64,000 nt of DNA from Bimastos eiseni (taxonomy: Eukaryota > Annelida > Clitellata > Crassiclitellata > Lumbricidae): positions 25,201,995-25,265,994 of the forward strand of contig OY365819.1 of NCBI GenBank assembly GCA_959347315.1, read 5' to 3'. Under the pieces are notes generated by a model. The model was not told the origin of the DNA. It made no database searches and saw only the letters and a list, made by a program, of their open reading frames with translations. The translations under genes were made by a program, and so were the position numbers. Each line of letters begins with the position of its first letter. The first letter of the stretch is position 1. This document shows positions 19,600 to 30,692 of the stretch, piece after piece.

Positions 19600-19850
19600 G
19601 ATGGACTGAAGAAGTCTTTACAAATACTAAAATTCAATACGCGTATCCTCCAACTTATAAGATTGCTGATTATAACGGTGAAGAAATACAGGGCTCGTTC
19701 TATGAGAAGGAGCTTCAAAAGACTACGCAAGAAATATTTAGAGTCGAAAAGATAATCAGGAAACACGGAAACAAGTCGCTGGTTAAATGGCTCGGTTACC
19801 CAGATTCGTTTATTTCCTTGGTCGATAACGAAGACTTGACGATGTTGTGA
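19600..19850 (+). pseudogene. Integrase C-terminal part with chromodomain, beyond the Gypsy insertion
   Basis: Immediately right of the 3'-side LTR the interrupted integrase continues in the expected phase after the GATG duplication. The piece has no internal stop and ends at TGA 19848-19850. It contains a basic strand-rich linker, then FYEKELQKT, then a chromodomain-like end (RVEKIIRKHGNKSLVKWLGY) of the kind that closes Maverick and Gypsy integrases. In some elements such domains guide integration to modified histones. The exact fit with the left part shows that the Gypsy insertion was a simple event with no loss of flanking DNA. Some residues after LGYPDSF depart from the usual aromatic pattern of the fold. 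Confidence 0.75.
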
Positions 19851-20400
19851 TGACTTGTGCATGCGTGATTATTAGTAATCAAACCATAGGAAGTTACCCG
19901 TCGTTTACGTCTCTAGCTTTAGCCTATATCTACGGCATCGATACCACGGGAAAGTCCCCGCCGTTTACGCAACGATCTGTATATACGTTCATGACGTCAC
20001 GCTTGGTCGGTCACGCGGAGTGGGTCGATGCGTGCACGCGGTGACGTCATGAATCATCGCTAAAAGAAGGTTACGTGATAGAATGTGCATCGCTGATTGG
20101 CTATGCGCTAGGCGCCTAGATTTCCTTCTATTTGTGAGTGTGTGCGTGTATTTGTGTGTGTAAATATGTGTATGCGTGTATGTATATGTGTGTGTGTATG
20201 TGTGTTTGTGTCGGTGTAGTCCATGCGCATTTTCAAATGTGAAACTAGGAAACGAGTCTACAGAATCATTCAATAGATGGCTCTGTACTATAACGTTAAA
20301 ACTTTTATGACTATCGTTGACTCTGCATTCATAAGAAATATCTACACCTCCGGCTGGGGTGTAGTCGGGGAACTTTGCATTGTGCATGTGCACAAAACGG
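19851..20400. other. Right-hand region of the virus-like element with an inverted TGACGTCA pair
   Basis: No gene is evident. TCATGACGTCACGC at 19989-20002 is repeated in inverted form at 20038-20052 with one extra base, so two TGACGTCA palindromes sit on a potential hairpin. The motif CGTTTACG occurs twice (near 19900 and 19963). A TG/TGTA microsatellite fills 20130-20212. These may be remnants of the terminal region of the virus-like element, but I cannot mark its end. Confidence 0.4.
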
Positions 20401-22190
20401 ATTAAGGCGAGCCTCTAGAAATACTATTATAGTTTCTCCAATTATTTAAACATTTTTATTAAATATGACAAAAATTCAGTTTAATTATTATGAAGCGCTT
20501 ATTTTTCGTTTATTAGTAATAATGTATGCTAAAATGTCTTCAGCCTCAACACACGCGCCAAGACGCTAGGGTTACATCCTACAGCAAATTTAGGGCTAGT
20601 CTAAAGCAATGCCGCCTTCGGCCGGAGCGCAATGTTTGGCATGTTTGTTCGCCATGGTGGCAAACCCCACCCAGCCATCTCTGATTTTATTCGACCACTA
20701 GCACCACTACTCATGTATGTCTACACATCATTATACTCAATCTGCAATATTGTTCTCTGTTTACAGAAACTAGGGCCGATGCATGTTTCCTTGGTCGAAG
20801 ACCCTTACATGTAGGTGTCCACTGCAACCCTGATCATCGCTTCCAGATTTTCTGTCTTGCGCTTTCTGTCATCCGTCTCCATAGATTAATTCTTGCGCCT
20901 TGTCGATGACCCGTTGTGTCTCTATGCAAATTTGACATCCGATTTCAATGTTTTCTGTCTTGCGTTGGTTCGGTCATCTGTTTTCAAACATCCGAAAGTT
21001 ATTTCCCTTGCTTCTGTCTATGCACTTATTTCTTTCGTTTATTTCATTATAAACGGAGTAGCTGCACTCATTCGTTCGACACTCGCACTTTTGCCATAGG
21101 AGACTCCCTGGCTTGAGACTGGTATGATTCTGTCCAGTATCAGAGGCAGCGCTACCTCGAACTAACGTTATCCACCCTTTTTCATAGTTCCTGCAGAGTC
21201 TTTATATATCTCGCATAGCGCCTTAAAGTATGTTAATCGGCCAAGGGCGTCATCACTGAATGCATAGCCTCAACGGCCACTCCGCAACTCCACTGTTACA
21301 CTCTTTCGCAAGGGTCGAGGTCTTGTGAGGTTTTTGAGGGAGATGTATATATATATATATATATGCAGTGGCGCCGGCAGCATTTTGAAACTGGAGGGGC
21401 ACAAAAAAGAAAGATTGTGAAAAAAGCGCGCGAAACGTCAATTGTTACTGTGCGCCCTCCTCTTATCCGAGTGGCCTCTTACTTACAAAGCATTGTGCCA
21501 CCTAGTAAATTATGACATAGCTAGAATTGTTGTTATTTGTTATCATTAATTCGGCTTCAAACATTGTAAGACCTGCCAAAGCCATAGACTACGTGCTGCG
21601 GATAAGGTACGGTAACCGTTTTTCATACGGTTTGACCGCGCTAAAGTAGTATCACTTGATACTTTAAAGGCTATGAAAGAACATGTCCTAGAATCCGAGT
21701 AAATTAGGACATAAGTCGAATTGTTGTTTACGTCAAATATTTGTGTTATTATCTCGGCTTCAAGCATTGAAGTACCTGCCAAATCAGTCATAAAGAATAT
21801 TGATTGCTTTTTAGTAACGTACAAAACAAGTATCAACGAACAGGGTCGTAGCAACAAAGAACGTGGCCCCCTCCGAACATAATGTTCCGGGCCCCTTACA
21901 ATGCAGAAACTGAGATGCGGTTTTTATTTTATACAATATACGAGGTTCATATTCGTAATCGTAGTCGTAATCTCAGCATTTCTACAAAAACGAAGTCGCG
22001 GAAACCAGCTTATTGAAAGCAAAATCAAAAAGTCTAAACAGTTAGGCAGACAGACAGTCAGACGGCTAAGGTTGATGGTGTTTGGAGTTGAAATAGCGAG
22101 GAATAGAGGGCGAAGAGGAGGAATCAGGATAATCGGGTTTGTAAAAACTGTTATGTTACAGCCTGCATGTATTCCGTATTAAATTATATA
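20401..22190. other. Intergenic, with a diverged duplication
   Basis: No coding feature is supported. A TA run lies at 21345-21364. Two diverged direct copies start with ACATAGCTAGAATTGTTGTT-like and ACATAAGTCGAATTGTTGTT-like sequence at about 21512 and 21708; both continue through a TCGGCTTCAA segment and a CCTGCCAAA segment. Confidence 0.45.
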
Positions 22191-22197
22191 CAAAGGG

Positions 22198-22390
22198 CTT
22201 CTTTCGAGCCTTGTTCTCCGCAAGTTGGTCGATCAATGCGTCAAAGTCTAGATATATGAAAATCTTGTTCTCGATTGAGATAACTACAAGCGCAGAAAGT
22301 CTGTCATCTGTCGTGGTTGAGCACAGGATAATCTATCAGTTTCATTCTACTGAAGTTCCTTTCAGCTTCAGTCCTGTCAGTAAAGGTCAA
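22198..22390 (-). pseudogene. hAT-type transposase C-terminal remnant, copy 1
   Basis: The minus strand encodes DRLSALVVISIENKI and then DQLAENKARKKPF. This is the C-terminal dimerisation-region pattern of hAT-like transposases of the ZMYM1/DUF4371 type. The flanking frame holds several stops. It is a short remnant, related to the copy at 22849. Confidence 0.5.
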
Positions 22391-22483
22391 ACCCTACATT
22401 TTCTGCCTCGTTTGGAGCTCCCTTCCCTGTGGGCCCCCTCCGCAGTCTGCCAACGTTCTCTGTTGCGTGTTTAAAGAATGCTG

Positions 22484-22517
22484 CTATAGCGACATTGCAC
22501 AAGCAATGTCGCTATAG
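22484..22517. repeat. Perfect 15-bp hairpin
   Basis: CTATAGCGACATTGC is followed by ACAA and its exact reverse complement. It lies between the two hAT remnants and may be a small inverted-repeat insertion. Confidence 0.7.
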
Positions 22518-22848
22518 AAGTATTAGACTTTGAATGACACATTTGTATGTACGGTGTTCATTACGACTCACAATACATCTTATTACTTTGACAAACAGTA
22601 GGACATTGTCAGAATTTCTCAACTGCGGCAATAAGTTCATTAACGCTGTCTGTCTGAATACCTTGTCATTTCGCGTGTTTAGTTTCAGGACCGCCGTGCA
22701 CCGTTGATGAATACTATAATTGCGTAACAAAAGCTGGGAAATTGTTTGTCTCGTCTGGCGCGTGGAAGTCACGGCCTGCCTGGTGGAGATACGAGCAAGA
22801 GGAGCCAAGAGAAGATCTTGTTTTGTCGAGCGGAGCAATTAAAAGCGC

Positions 22849-23045
22849 TTCTTCTGACCTCGTTCTCCGCAAATTGGTTAATCAATGCGTCATAGTCTCG
22901 AGATTTGGCAATCTTGTTTTCGATTGAGATAACTGCAAGTTAGAAAGCCTGTCACCTGTAATGATTGTGCGGAGGATATTCGAATCTTGATCAGTTTCAT
23001 TCTGATGAAGCTCCTTTCAACACCTGCGACAGTAACTGGTGGGGG
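22849..23045 (-). pseudogene. hAT-type transposase C-terminal remnant, copy 2
   Basis: On the minus strand the segment GVERSFIRMKLIKI matches the hAT C-terminal signature in which ERSFS-like residues precede a Lys-rich helix. Frameshifted codons follow in the same order as copy 1 (an Ile-Asn-Gln-Phe-Ala-Glu-Asn-like tail). The two copies share about 180 bases and are parallel, so the piece was duplicated or inserted twice. Confidence 0.5.
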
Positions 23046-25870
23046 CGGAAGAATTCTGACGTAAATGCTTGGATTAGGATTTATCACCTGAAGGCTGTTC
23101 TTGTATATGTAGGCCTACGTTAAACTTTTTGCCATGACAAATCCTCGCTCATTCTCGATGACATAAATTAAGGGATCCAATTACATTATGAGTTTGTTAC
23201 CTGCGACATGGGACATTCTACGTTTGAACCAGAGCGAACGGAAGTCGAAGCTATGAGAAAATCACATATATTACAACTTGTCAAAATTACGTCCGAAGCG
23301 GAGAGTCTATTCTTGTCGCAAACCCTTTTAACATCCTAGTATTTTGTGTTGCTGCAAATATTAAAGGGGCATTTGTTTCAAACACTGTTTTAGGTAATAT
23401 TTAATATAGGCCTACAACATCTTTCATATAGGCAAACAAATTCTACACAGTAACAGACACTTCTGAACTGTTTTTTAACGCAAATGTTATATCGTAGATT
23501 TGCCCAACGACAATTGCGATTTGGCTAGATTGTGTAATCTATCACAGGGTTCCAACTTCAAAGACTTCTGCAATTCATGACTCACTCCAACATAAATCCA
23601 AACTCGTTCAACTTCTTAGCTTTCTGAATCTTCACTTTCGTTCTCTTCTTCTCGCAAATTCTGCAGAGTTCTCTTCATAACACCACATGCACATTAAACC
23701 AGTTATTTGCTACTACGTTTTGCAACCGTAATAAGAAAACTTCTGAAGCGCCACTCGAAAGCTATGCGCAGGACTCCTGCTTATTCACTAGCGCTGGGTC
23801 GAATAAGAGGGGTTGTCAGAAGGGTAGCCTGAGGAAGGACAGAGTTCGTTTTCCAGAATGCCAGAAGAGACAGAAGTTTGCTGTTAACGCGGGACCGGGG
23901 TGTTCTTTCGTTTGTGGATTTGGAGGTAGATTATCAAGCGAGTTTGGGTTAGAGTTCTTGAAAAGGTGAGACTTAGTTTTCAAATGGATAGCCCGAGGGA
24001 TGATGAATAAAGGAGCCTGAGCCTGGGTGATAGGCAATGATGGCGGCGGAGCCAAAATGTGCGGGATTCAGAAGACAGATCGTTCCGGAGACGTGGTTCG
24101 GTGTGGATATGGTTTGTGTAGCGATGTTCCTATTAAAACCCACATTTCTTATGTATGATTAACATTATAATATGCAGTCAATGTTAATTAGTTAAATTAA
24201 TTCAGAGTTAATTAATGCCAGCCTATAAATATAATGTAAAGGCGCTAAAAGATTAAATTAGAGCCCTTAATAACAGTGTTGTTGGGGAGAACTGGTCGTT
24301 TGCAATTTGACATTCAGGAGGCAATGTTAAAAGATCTGATTTTGGTCATCGGTCGTCTGCTGGGGATTGTACGGCGGAAATGCGTTATCCGGGCTGCGAG
24401 AGTTTGCAATAAGATGTTCAGTATTGCTGGTGCTGAGAAAAAGTCAACACGTAATTCTCAAGTTGCGAACTCTCAAGGAAGTTTTAGGAGTTCGGACAGT
24501 TATTTGACCCAGGTTCGTCTAGAACTGCTGAGGGGTGCGAATGGTGTAGTGGCGAACAGTACTGTGATCGTCGAGTAATGATGGATGTATTCTCCGTGTG
24601 AAATCAGGAGTTATTTTCGTTCTCGAACTATCGGTCATGAGCGGTGGAATGCAGAAACTCTTTTCACGTTAATATAGATGGACTGAGAGATTAATATCAG
24701 CATCTATAGTGTGTCTCTTCTGACATACTTGTCAACGGAATCGAGGCTACGCAAGTATCACATTAAGTCCGATTCATCATTGGGACGTGACGAGTGCGAG
24801 TGGAGGACGGCACAGAAGCATTTGAGGTGAAGAGGCTAGAGGCAACAATCATCCGAGAAGAAGCAATCGACAGAATTCATACAAAGAAAGAATCCAAATG
24901 AACACTACAGAAATACACTGCAGATCTGCTCCATTCCCGTGGGAGGTAGATATCTGACTTAAGAAGCGCTATTAGCTAATCTAGGCTGGCTAGGTAGTCA
25001 TAAGTTAGATTAGTTCATAATCAATCTATATCTTAGAATTCTATTTAAATATTTTGCTGATTTTGACTGTTTTTGCAATATAATTGACGATGAAAGTTTG
25101 CAGTAGTTATTGATTAATTAATACTCAATTGAACTCATGAATATGTATGAGAAGAGGCGTGATGGCCAAACCAAGGCAGAATAAGTTGAACTGTGTATAT
25201 GCATCGTTACAGTTTGGTTGGAGAACTTGAGATGATTGGTGACCGGCCGTGAGACTGAGACAAGAGGATGATCGGGCGAAGCGGGTTGGCTGGATGGTAA
25301 TAAGTAAGTAGGTTGCAAGACTACCTTCAATTTCAATAGTGAATACTAGTTTCTGCACTTCCTTATTCTCTTTTCAGGGAACTTTTACTTCAGGACTTAC
25401 AGTCGAAACGTTCTATGTATTTTGCTCTGCATATCATATTTTGTGCTCCTATGAATATTATAGTCGTCCACCTAATTTTATTTGATCTCCATGTTGCAGT
25501 TTTGATTCTTGCTTATGTATCACAGAACCTGATCAAATACGCAATTCTTGTGATCTTAGTTTCACACAGCGCTCATTTAAAGGCCTCTCTGATTAATGCA
25601 GGGTACTCAGTTCGTAATACTCATGACGTCAAATCTAGATTTAAAACCCATCTTGCTCTGTGAAATCGTGCAAATTCAAGTAAAGCACACACTTGCATCA
25701 CCATGCCATGAAAGACAGTTTAATTAATTAATTAATATTAATTAATTAATATTCATCTCACACAACAATGAAAATCAGAGACATGCTGTTTCTTACTATG
25801 GTTCTAGTAACTATTCCACTCAATACAATTTTATGGAATCAACATAATCGATTTTGTTGATTGGTAGGAT
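23046..25870. other. Intergenic, nothing assigned
   Basis: Short open frames at 23816-24055 (minus), 24276-24578 (plus) and 25415-25663 (plus) have no recognisable domain. An AT-only run of TTAATTAA-type repeats lies at 25719-25751. TAGGCCTA occurs near 23110 and 23407. Confidence 0.4.
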
Positions 25871-26802
25871 TTATATGGGTAGTTGTTTGTAAAAATCTTT
25901 AGCTGATAGTTTAGACCATTTCCGACTTAAATTGTAAACAGTAACTCCATATCCTAAATAATCATCTCCACATACTATCAGTTGGTTGTTTTCTTCGTCG
26001 TAATGCAATCTGGTAGGCCTTTGGATCATCATTTCTTCTGCCTCCTCGTTTGAACAAAGAATTCGATTCCACTTAAGATCTGAATCCAAGAGAATCACTC
26101 TGTCATTCTTCCTGTCAGCTACAAGCACTCGATCGTCTGAATAAACTGATAGATGACTAACACCACTCATATCTTGGATTTAATTCAAAGGTCTAAAACA
26201 ACGAATGATCTGTCCATCTTTCGTCAATTCACTTATGCCCCAATTCCCCCAACGTCCAATCTCTCCCTCCATGACTTCAACAACGGGGTGAACGATGAAT
26301 AGACTCCCAATGGATGTTTCCACTGCATGCAATGGGTTCCGGGTGTCTCTTGGCAACTGAATGCATTCAATAAGCTCTGCATCTGATGAGAAGATCCTAA
26401 GAATGAACGGTGACGAAGTGACCAACAACAAATGACCATCACTGGACACTGACAGAGAAAGTGGCGGATAATCAGTGGTCAGCCATTTGATAATTTTATG
26501 GTCGTCATCAGTTTTTCTCATTATCTTCCAGACGACGTTATGTGTAAAGTCAGCGACGTAGAGACAATTGTCTTTTGCACTGGATACAATGTCAGAGGGA
26601 GATTTAATCTTTTTTATTTCGATTTTATTCTGAAAAGCAAATGGACTTCGATCCCCGAAGACACGAATTACAGTTGTTGGAGCATCATAACGTGAGGTAC
26701 CGAGGACGTAGATTTCATTTCGCAGTTTTGTCACACCGTACACACTTCTTCCTGTGTCAATTCTCTCAGTGAAGTTTATGGAAATTTGACACTCCGCTAA
26801 AT
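25871..26802 (-). pseudogene. Beta-propeller (NHL-like) exon with one TAA stop
   Basis: The exon has a good acceptor (TTTGTTTAG on the minus strand, exon from 26802) and stays in one frame to 25871, with a single TAA at 26180-26182 about two thirds of the way along. Repeated blade-like segments are visible: VYGVTKLRNEIYVLG, DIVSSAKDNCLYVADFT, LSLSVSSDGHLLLVTSS and HLSVYSDDRVLVADRKNDRV. These are typical of NHL/TolB-like six-bladed propellers, which mediate protein or RNA contacts. Such exons are common in expanded gene families of marine deuterostomes. The stop replaces one codon in an otherwise continuous fold, suggesting a recent pseudogene. It probably belongs with the upstream exons at 28.1, 30.7 and 32.5 kb. 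Confidence 0.6.
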
Positions 26803-28051
26803 CTAAACAAAGTAATCATTAACACGTAATTAAATTGCCGATAATAATATCTTTCTTTCAATTCATCAATATTTTTATTTTGATCATTGATTCATTTGTT
26901 TATATATTGCTAGCTGAAATACCCAGCTGTGCCCGGGTAGTCTTTATAATTTTTAAACGTGTTGAACATTGCTTCCCCATGCTCACAATAATATTTTGTG
27001 CAAATGATTGGCCCCTTTTGGCAGGTTTGCACATTTGGTGACACGTCTGCAAAAAAGCAATGTTACATCGCATATCTCACTTTTGGAGTATATTACATCA
27101 TTTAAGAATGAAGTACATCTTGTTTACAGTGACGCAATCATTCTGTGTTATTTCTGATCGAAGCTGTGTATAAAAGACAGTATGCACAGCGGAAACTAAT
27201 AATATTACCCGAGAAAATGCGTCTAGACTTGGCTCACTACAATTATGGAATTTTGTGTATATTTAGGCCTATTGGCTATTGGTTGCCCATAGAAAATCTT
27301 GAAGGACAGCGTTTATCTTTTCCTCATCTGACTCTCTTGAATTGAGAAGCATCGCGATACAGTAGACTATAATCTAATAATTGATTGAAAATAACTATTA
27401 CTTATTTTAAGCAACAACCACGATTCTTGTCGACAACATCTGAACGAAGGGACAAGACGAAATTAATCAGATTGCCGCGCAAACCAGGTTAGAGCAACAT
27501 TCATGCGCGTTGGTCTCAACCTAAATTGCCGACCAATCCGATAGCTTCCAATCTAGATCTTGTCACGTGATGGCGACCTGATTTTGTTTTATTTGTTGTG
27601 TGGTACCTCGTTTAAGCATGGCTATCGGCTGAGTTTTAATAGACACCAATTGTATATCGACACCATTGGCTAGATGAAAGACAGTTACACAATTCGTTTA
27701 AATCTGACGTAATTAAAACGATACCAAACACCAAGGTCGGCATTGTCATAATTAGAATGAATGCGCGACAATATGGCTTAATTTGGGAAGTTTCAGCCAC
27801 AAAAATGGGGAAGGGGTAATAATTTGGGATCTCGAGCCCCCTTTGTTTTTCCCCGGTTGCTAAGAAGTATTCGAAAAATTTCTGATCAATCTTTCGAGTT
27901 GATGAATATTTTTTTGAGGAACATAGCTACATAGGCCTAAATACTATTCTTCTTTATATTGATATATATATTAATCAAGTTTCTCTACTATTATATTATT
28001 ATAATCATAATTATACGCGGCCCTTACCACTAGGCCTACAAGATAATGCTG
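26803..28051. other. Presumed intron with a Helitron- or repeat-like GC palindrome
   Basis: No exon is seen. ATACCCAGCTGTGCCCGGGT at about 26921 resembles a dispersed repeat motif common in invertebrates. TAGGCCTA occurs near 27264, 27931 and 28031. A 34-base stretch starting near 27680 is repeated in inverted form near 28549-28582. Confidence 0.4.
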
Positions 28052-28582
28052 TTAACAATTTAAAAGCTTTTGCAAGAACTTGCCAACGGTTTTCTTGAAT
28101 TCATCCCTGTGAAATCTGATCTCTGTTGAGATTGACGGTTGAATAATTTCAAAGAAAACATCTCTGAGCTGATTCGATTCGTACAGCTTCTGTATATGCT
28201 CAAAGGCCGCTTGTGAATGACACCAGATCCAAACGACCAAACACTGTCTGATCATTTGAGAATTAAGGATCTCGATTCCGTCATCCTTCAGTTGGGTAAT
28301 GAATTCATCAATTCGATGTGACCTTGGTTGAGTTCTGTTTCGAAGATCTTCGATTTTCATATGATACAAGCGACGTGCTTCCATTGACGTTGTAGGTTCT
28401 CCACCATGAGTTTCCAATCGCATTTTTGTAACAGCTACAAACAAAACCGACGCATTTCAAATGGCAATAAAACTGAATCAGACGTACTTTTCGATAAGTG
28501 CAGGCTAACAGAACATACTTTTATGTTGTGGATAAGTGAACCATACGAAATTACGTCAGATTTAAACGAATTGTGTAACTGT
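27680..28582. repeat. 34-base inverted repeat around the TRADD-like exon
   Basis: ACAGTTACACAATTCGTTTA and the following AATCTGACGTAATT appear on the plus strand at about 27680-27713 and exactly on the minus strand at about 28582-28549. Flanking GAAAG is also shared. It may be two insertions of one short element or the ends of one. Confidence 0.7.
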
Positions 28583-28683
28583 GAGCTTTCATAGTCGCCA
28601 ACGCTCAGGCATTTTAGGACGCGCAACTTTCTGAAACCGCATTTAAAACGCAAATCCTCGGATGGAGCAATTTCAACATTCAA
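28052..28683 (-). pseudogene. Death-adaptor-type (TRADD-N-like) exon, interrupted
   Basis: Minus-strand coding from about 28444 to 28052 includes TKMRLETHGGEPTTSMEARR, IDEFITQLKDDGIEILNSQ and CLVVWIWCHSQAAFEHIQ. This alpha/beta pattern, a buried strand followed by a helix labelled by a question of partner binding, resembles the TRADD N-terminal-like domain family expanded in echinoderms and amphioxus. The preceding strand and basic segment (LRFKCGFRKLRVLKCL) lies farther upstream at 28683-28615 in another frame. About 160 bases separate the two parts, containing one arm of a 34-base inverted repeat, so the exon seems split by an insertion. Assignment to the family is from memory and moderately sure. 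Confidence 0.45.
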
Positions 28684-29064
28684 CGAAACAGGTTCTGATT
28701 AGGGAGTGATAAGCAATGCTAGTAGCAGTAAAATAAATGGCGCAATGGTTGATTTGGATGTTTGAGATGAGCATGTAGCAACAATTGATGACAATAATTT
28801 AATCATGGGAGAAGGCAGTGTGAGTGGAAATCAAATGAAGTATACCATGCAACGAGGTGAATTGGTTTCAAGTTAGTATATTTTAGTTAACACCACAGAC
28901 AGTATTTCAAGGCGTAGGAAAGCCACAAAACACTGTAGCATAGGAGAAATATATTGCTTTTTTGCGCCAGCTTTCAATAGGTTAATTCCTGCCTTCCATT
29001 CACTGACGTAACTTGGCCCAGAGACTCTGAACGTCTATGTCATTGTAACGTAATGGCTGGCGCT
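28684..29064. other. Intergenic or intronic, nothing assigned
   Basis: No feature is supported in this AT-rich stretch. Confidence 0.4.
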
Positions 29065-29600
29065 CTTTTTCGATGGTCGACTAGGAGTTGCTGCTTCGGG
29101 TTTGGCTGTGCTTCACCAGGGGACTCGCCCTAGAGGTCACCGTGAACTCGCTACCTAGTCTGCCCGTCCTCTCCATGGCCGACTAGGGCCGCTGCTGCCA
29201 AGGGCTTGGCCGTGCTTCTAGAGGGGACTCGCCGTAGAGGTCCCCGAGGACTCGCTACCTTGTCTGCCCGTCTTCTCCGTGGCCGACTAGGGCTGCTGCT
29301 GCTGAGGGCTTGGCCGTGCGTCCCTTGGGGACTTGCCTTCGAGGTCTCCGGGGACTCGCTACCTACGTCCCCCTTCAATTCCTTGGCCGACTTGGGTGAC
29401 TAGGGCTGCCGAGGCTTGGCCGTGCGTAACCTGGGACACTCGCAGTAGAGGGCCCCGGGGACTCGCTACCTACATCCCCACTCCATGGCCGACTTGGGCG
29501 ACTTGGGCTGCTTCTGCCGAGAGCTTGGCCGTGCGTGACCTGGGACACTCGCCGGAGTGGTCCCCAGGGACTCGACATCTACGCCCCATCACCCTCCAGA
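29065..29600. repeat. GC-rich minisatellite, about five units of roughly 104 bp
   Basis: Units start TGGCCGACTAGGGCTGC-like at about 29066, 29176, 29280, 29385 and 29487 and contain GGGGACTCGCTACCTA-like blocks. It is far richer in GC than its surroundings. Open frames in it on both strands are by-products. Confidence 0.8.
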
Positions 29601-30690
29601 GGCTCGGGTAATTAGTAAAGGAATTCTAGTGTGTCATTCGTGAGTTAGTGAGTTGAAATTAAGTGCTGTTCAGGTCTAGCATTGAAGGGCAGTTGGCCGG
29701 TTGAACAGTGACTGCTGACTAACCATTACAGAGTTGAGTTGTGCTTAGTCAAGTCAGTTGTATTAAGACATTCATTGAGAGTTCAGTCGTTTTGAGTGTC
29801 AGAGAAATACACTTTGGCGAACTCGTCGAAATATTATCTGCTGTTGCTGCTGAACTGACAGTTTATCGAATTATGTTGAACTATCTTCGTCTTAGACATT
29901 TAATCAAGAAAGTGTTCGAATTGCGAGTTGGTTTCTTCTGGTAAGAATAGTGACTGTCACCTTCGGAACTGTTTCGAAGCCATTCGTCAAAAAGCCAGAC
30001 CCTAAATAGCGGACATTGACGAATAAGAGAAGACCTCAGGACTCTGAGTCATGAGGTTACCTGAATATAAGGGAGGAAGCCAGGTTTTCCGTGGGCGCTT
30101 GTCGAATCCTGCTTTTTTCTGACAAGCGCTCGGTGCCGAACCAATAGGGTCCGCCACAAGATCTGCGATCTATCGACGGGAATACGTTGTATGGTTCTAC
30201 GCTTGTGCGTGTGCTCGCCGCTGGTGACTCTTTCCAGCTTACTGTGCATAGTTTTGCTAATTGATGCAATTTTTACCTCACGGTGGCATTTAACATAATA
30301 ATTAATTATTAAGGCCTGCACACAGAGCGTCTCTGAGTAGATATCTCTAAGGGGCGCTATATAAGTGTTTGATAACACTATATTACAATTGTGGCCACGA
30401 AAAAGTGTGAGAATGGTCTAAAACGTTCCTTCGGAATTTAAGACACCGTTTAAGTGCTCTATTACGACCTTTTTGCATGAACGTATCTACAAGCTTTAGC
30501 TACTTGAACTGGTGTTGTGATAACATGTCAGTGCATTACTAGATTTCAAATTATTAAAGGTCTCGAAACAATCTACACTTCCGTACATGTGATTCCATAT
30601 AAATGATTTACTGCCACCGTAGGGCCTACTATTATTGTGAGGCATATAATATTTTTATAAGCCTCTAGATGCCGTTTGTAATGACTAATG
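29601..30690. other. Intergenic with a short LINE-type 3' tail
   Basis: At about 30319-30365 the sequence GAGCGTCTCTGAG is followed by AAGGGGCGCTATATAA, the same 3' end found on LINE fragments at 34.95 kb (plus) and 49.4 kb (minus). Nothing else is recognised. Confidence 0.35.
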
Positions 30691-30692
30691 TT

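Larger units (their letters stand above)
1129..19850. mobile_element. Decayed virus-like integrated element (Maverick/Polinton/adintovirus-like), interrupted by a Gypsy insertion
   Basis: Eight adjacent minus-strand frames (1129-6204) and one divergent plus-strand gene (6247 onward) form a compact virus-like block with gaps of only 2 to about 60 bases. It contains a packaging-type P-loop ATPase, capsid-like proteins, a dUTPase-like fold, a phospholipase A2-like motif and a retroviral-type integrase with a chromodomain. This set is known from Maverick/Polinton and adintovirus-like elements. I find no B-family DNA polymerase and no cysteine protease. The left end is truncated at a satellite unit near 1130 and I cannot define inverted termini. 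The right end lies somewhere after 19850. Almost every gene carries at least one lesion, so the copy is dead. Confidence 0.75.

Noticed and set aside
29206..29611. Overlapping GC-rich open frames on both strands
   Set aside because: They follow the minisatellite unit and have no domain or splice support.
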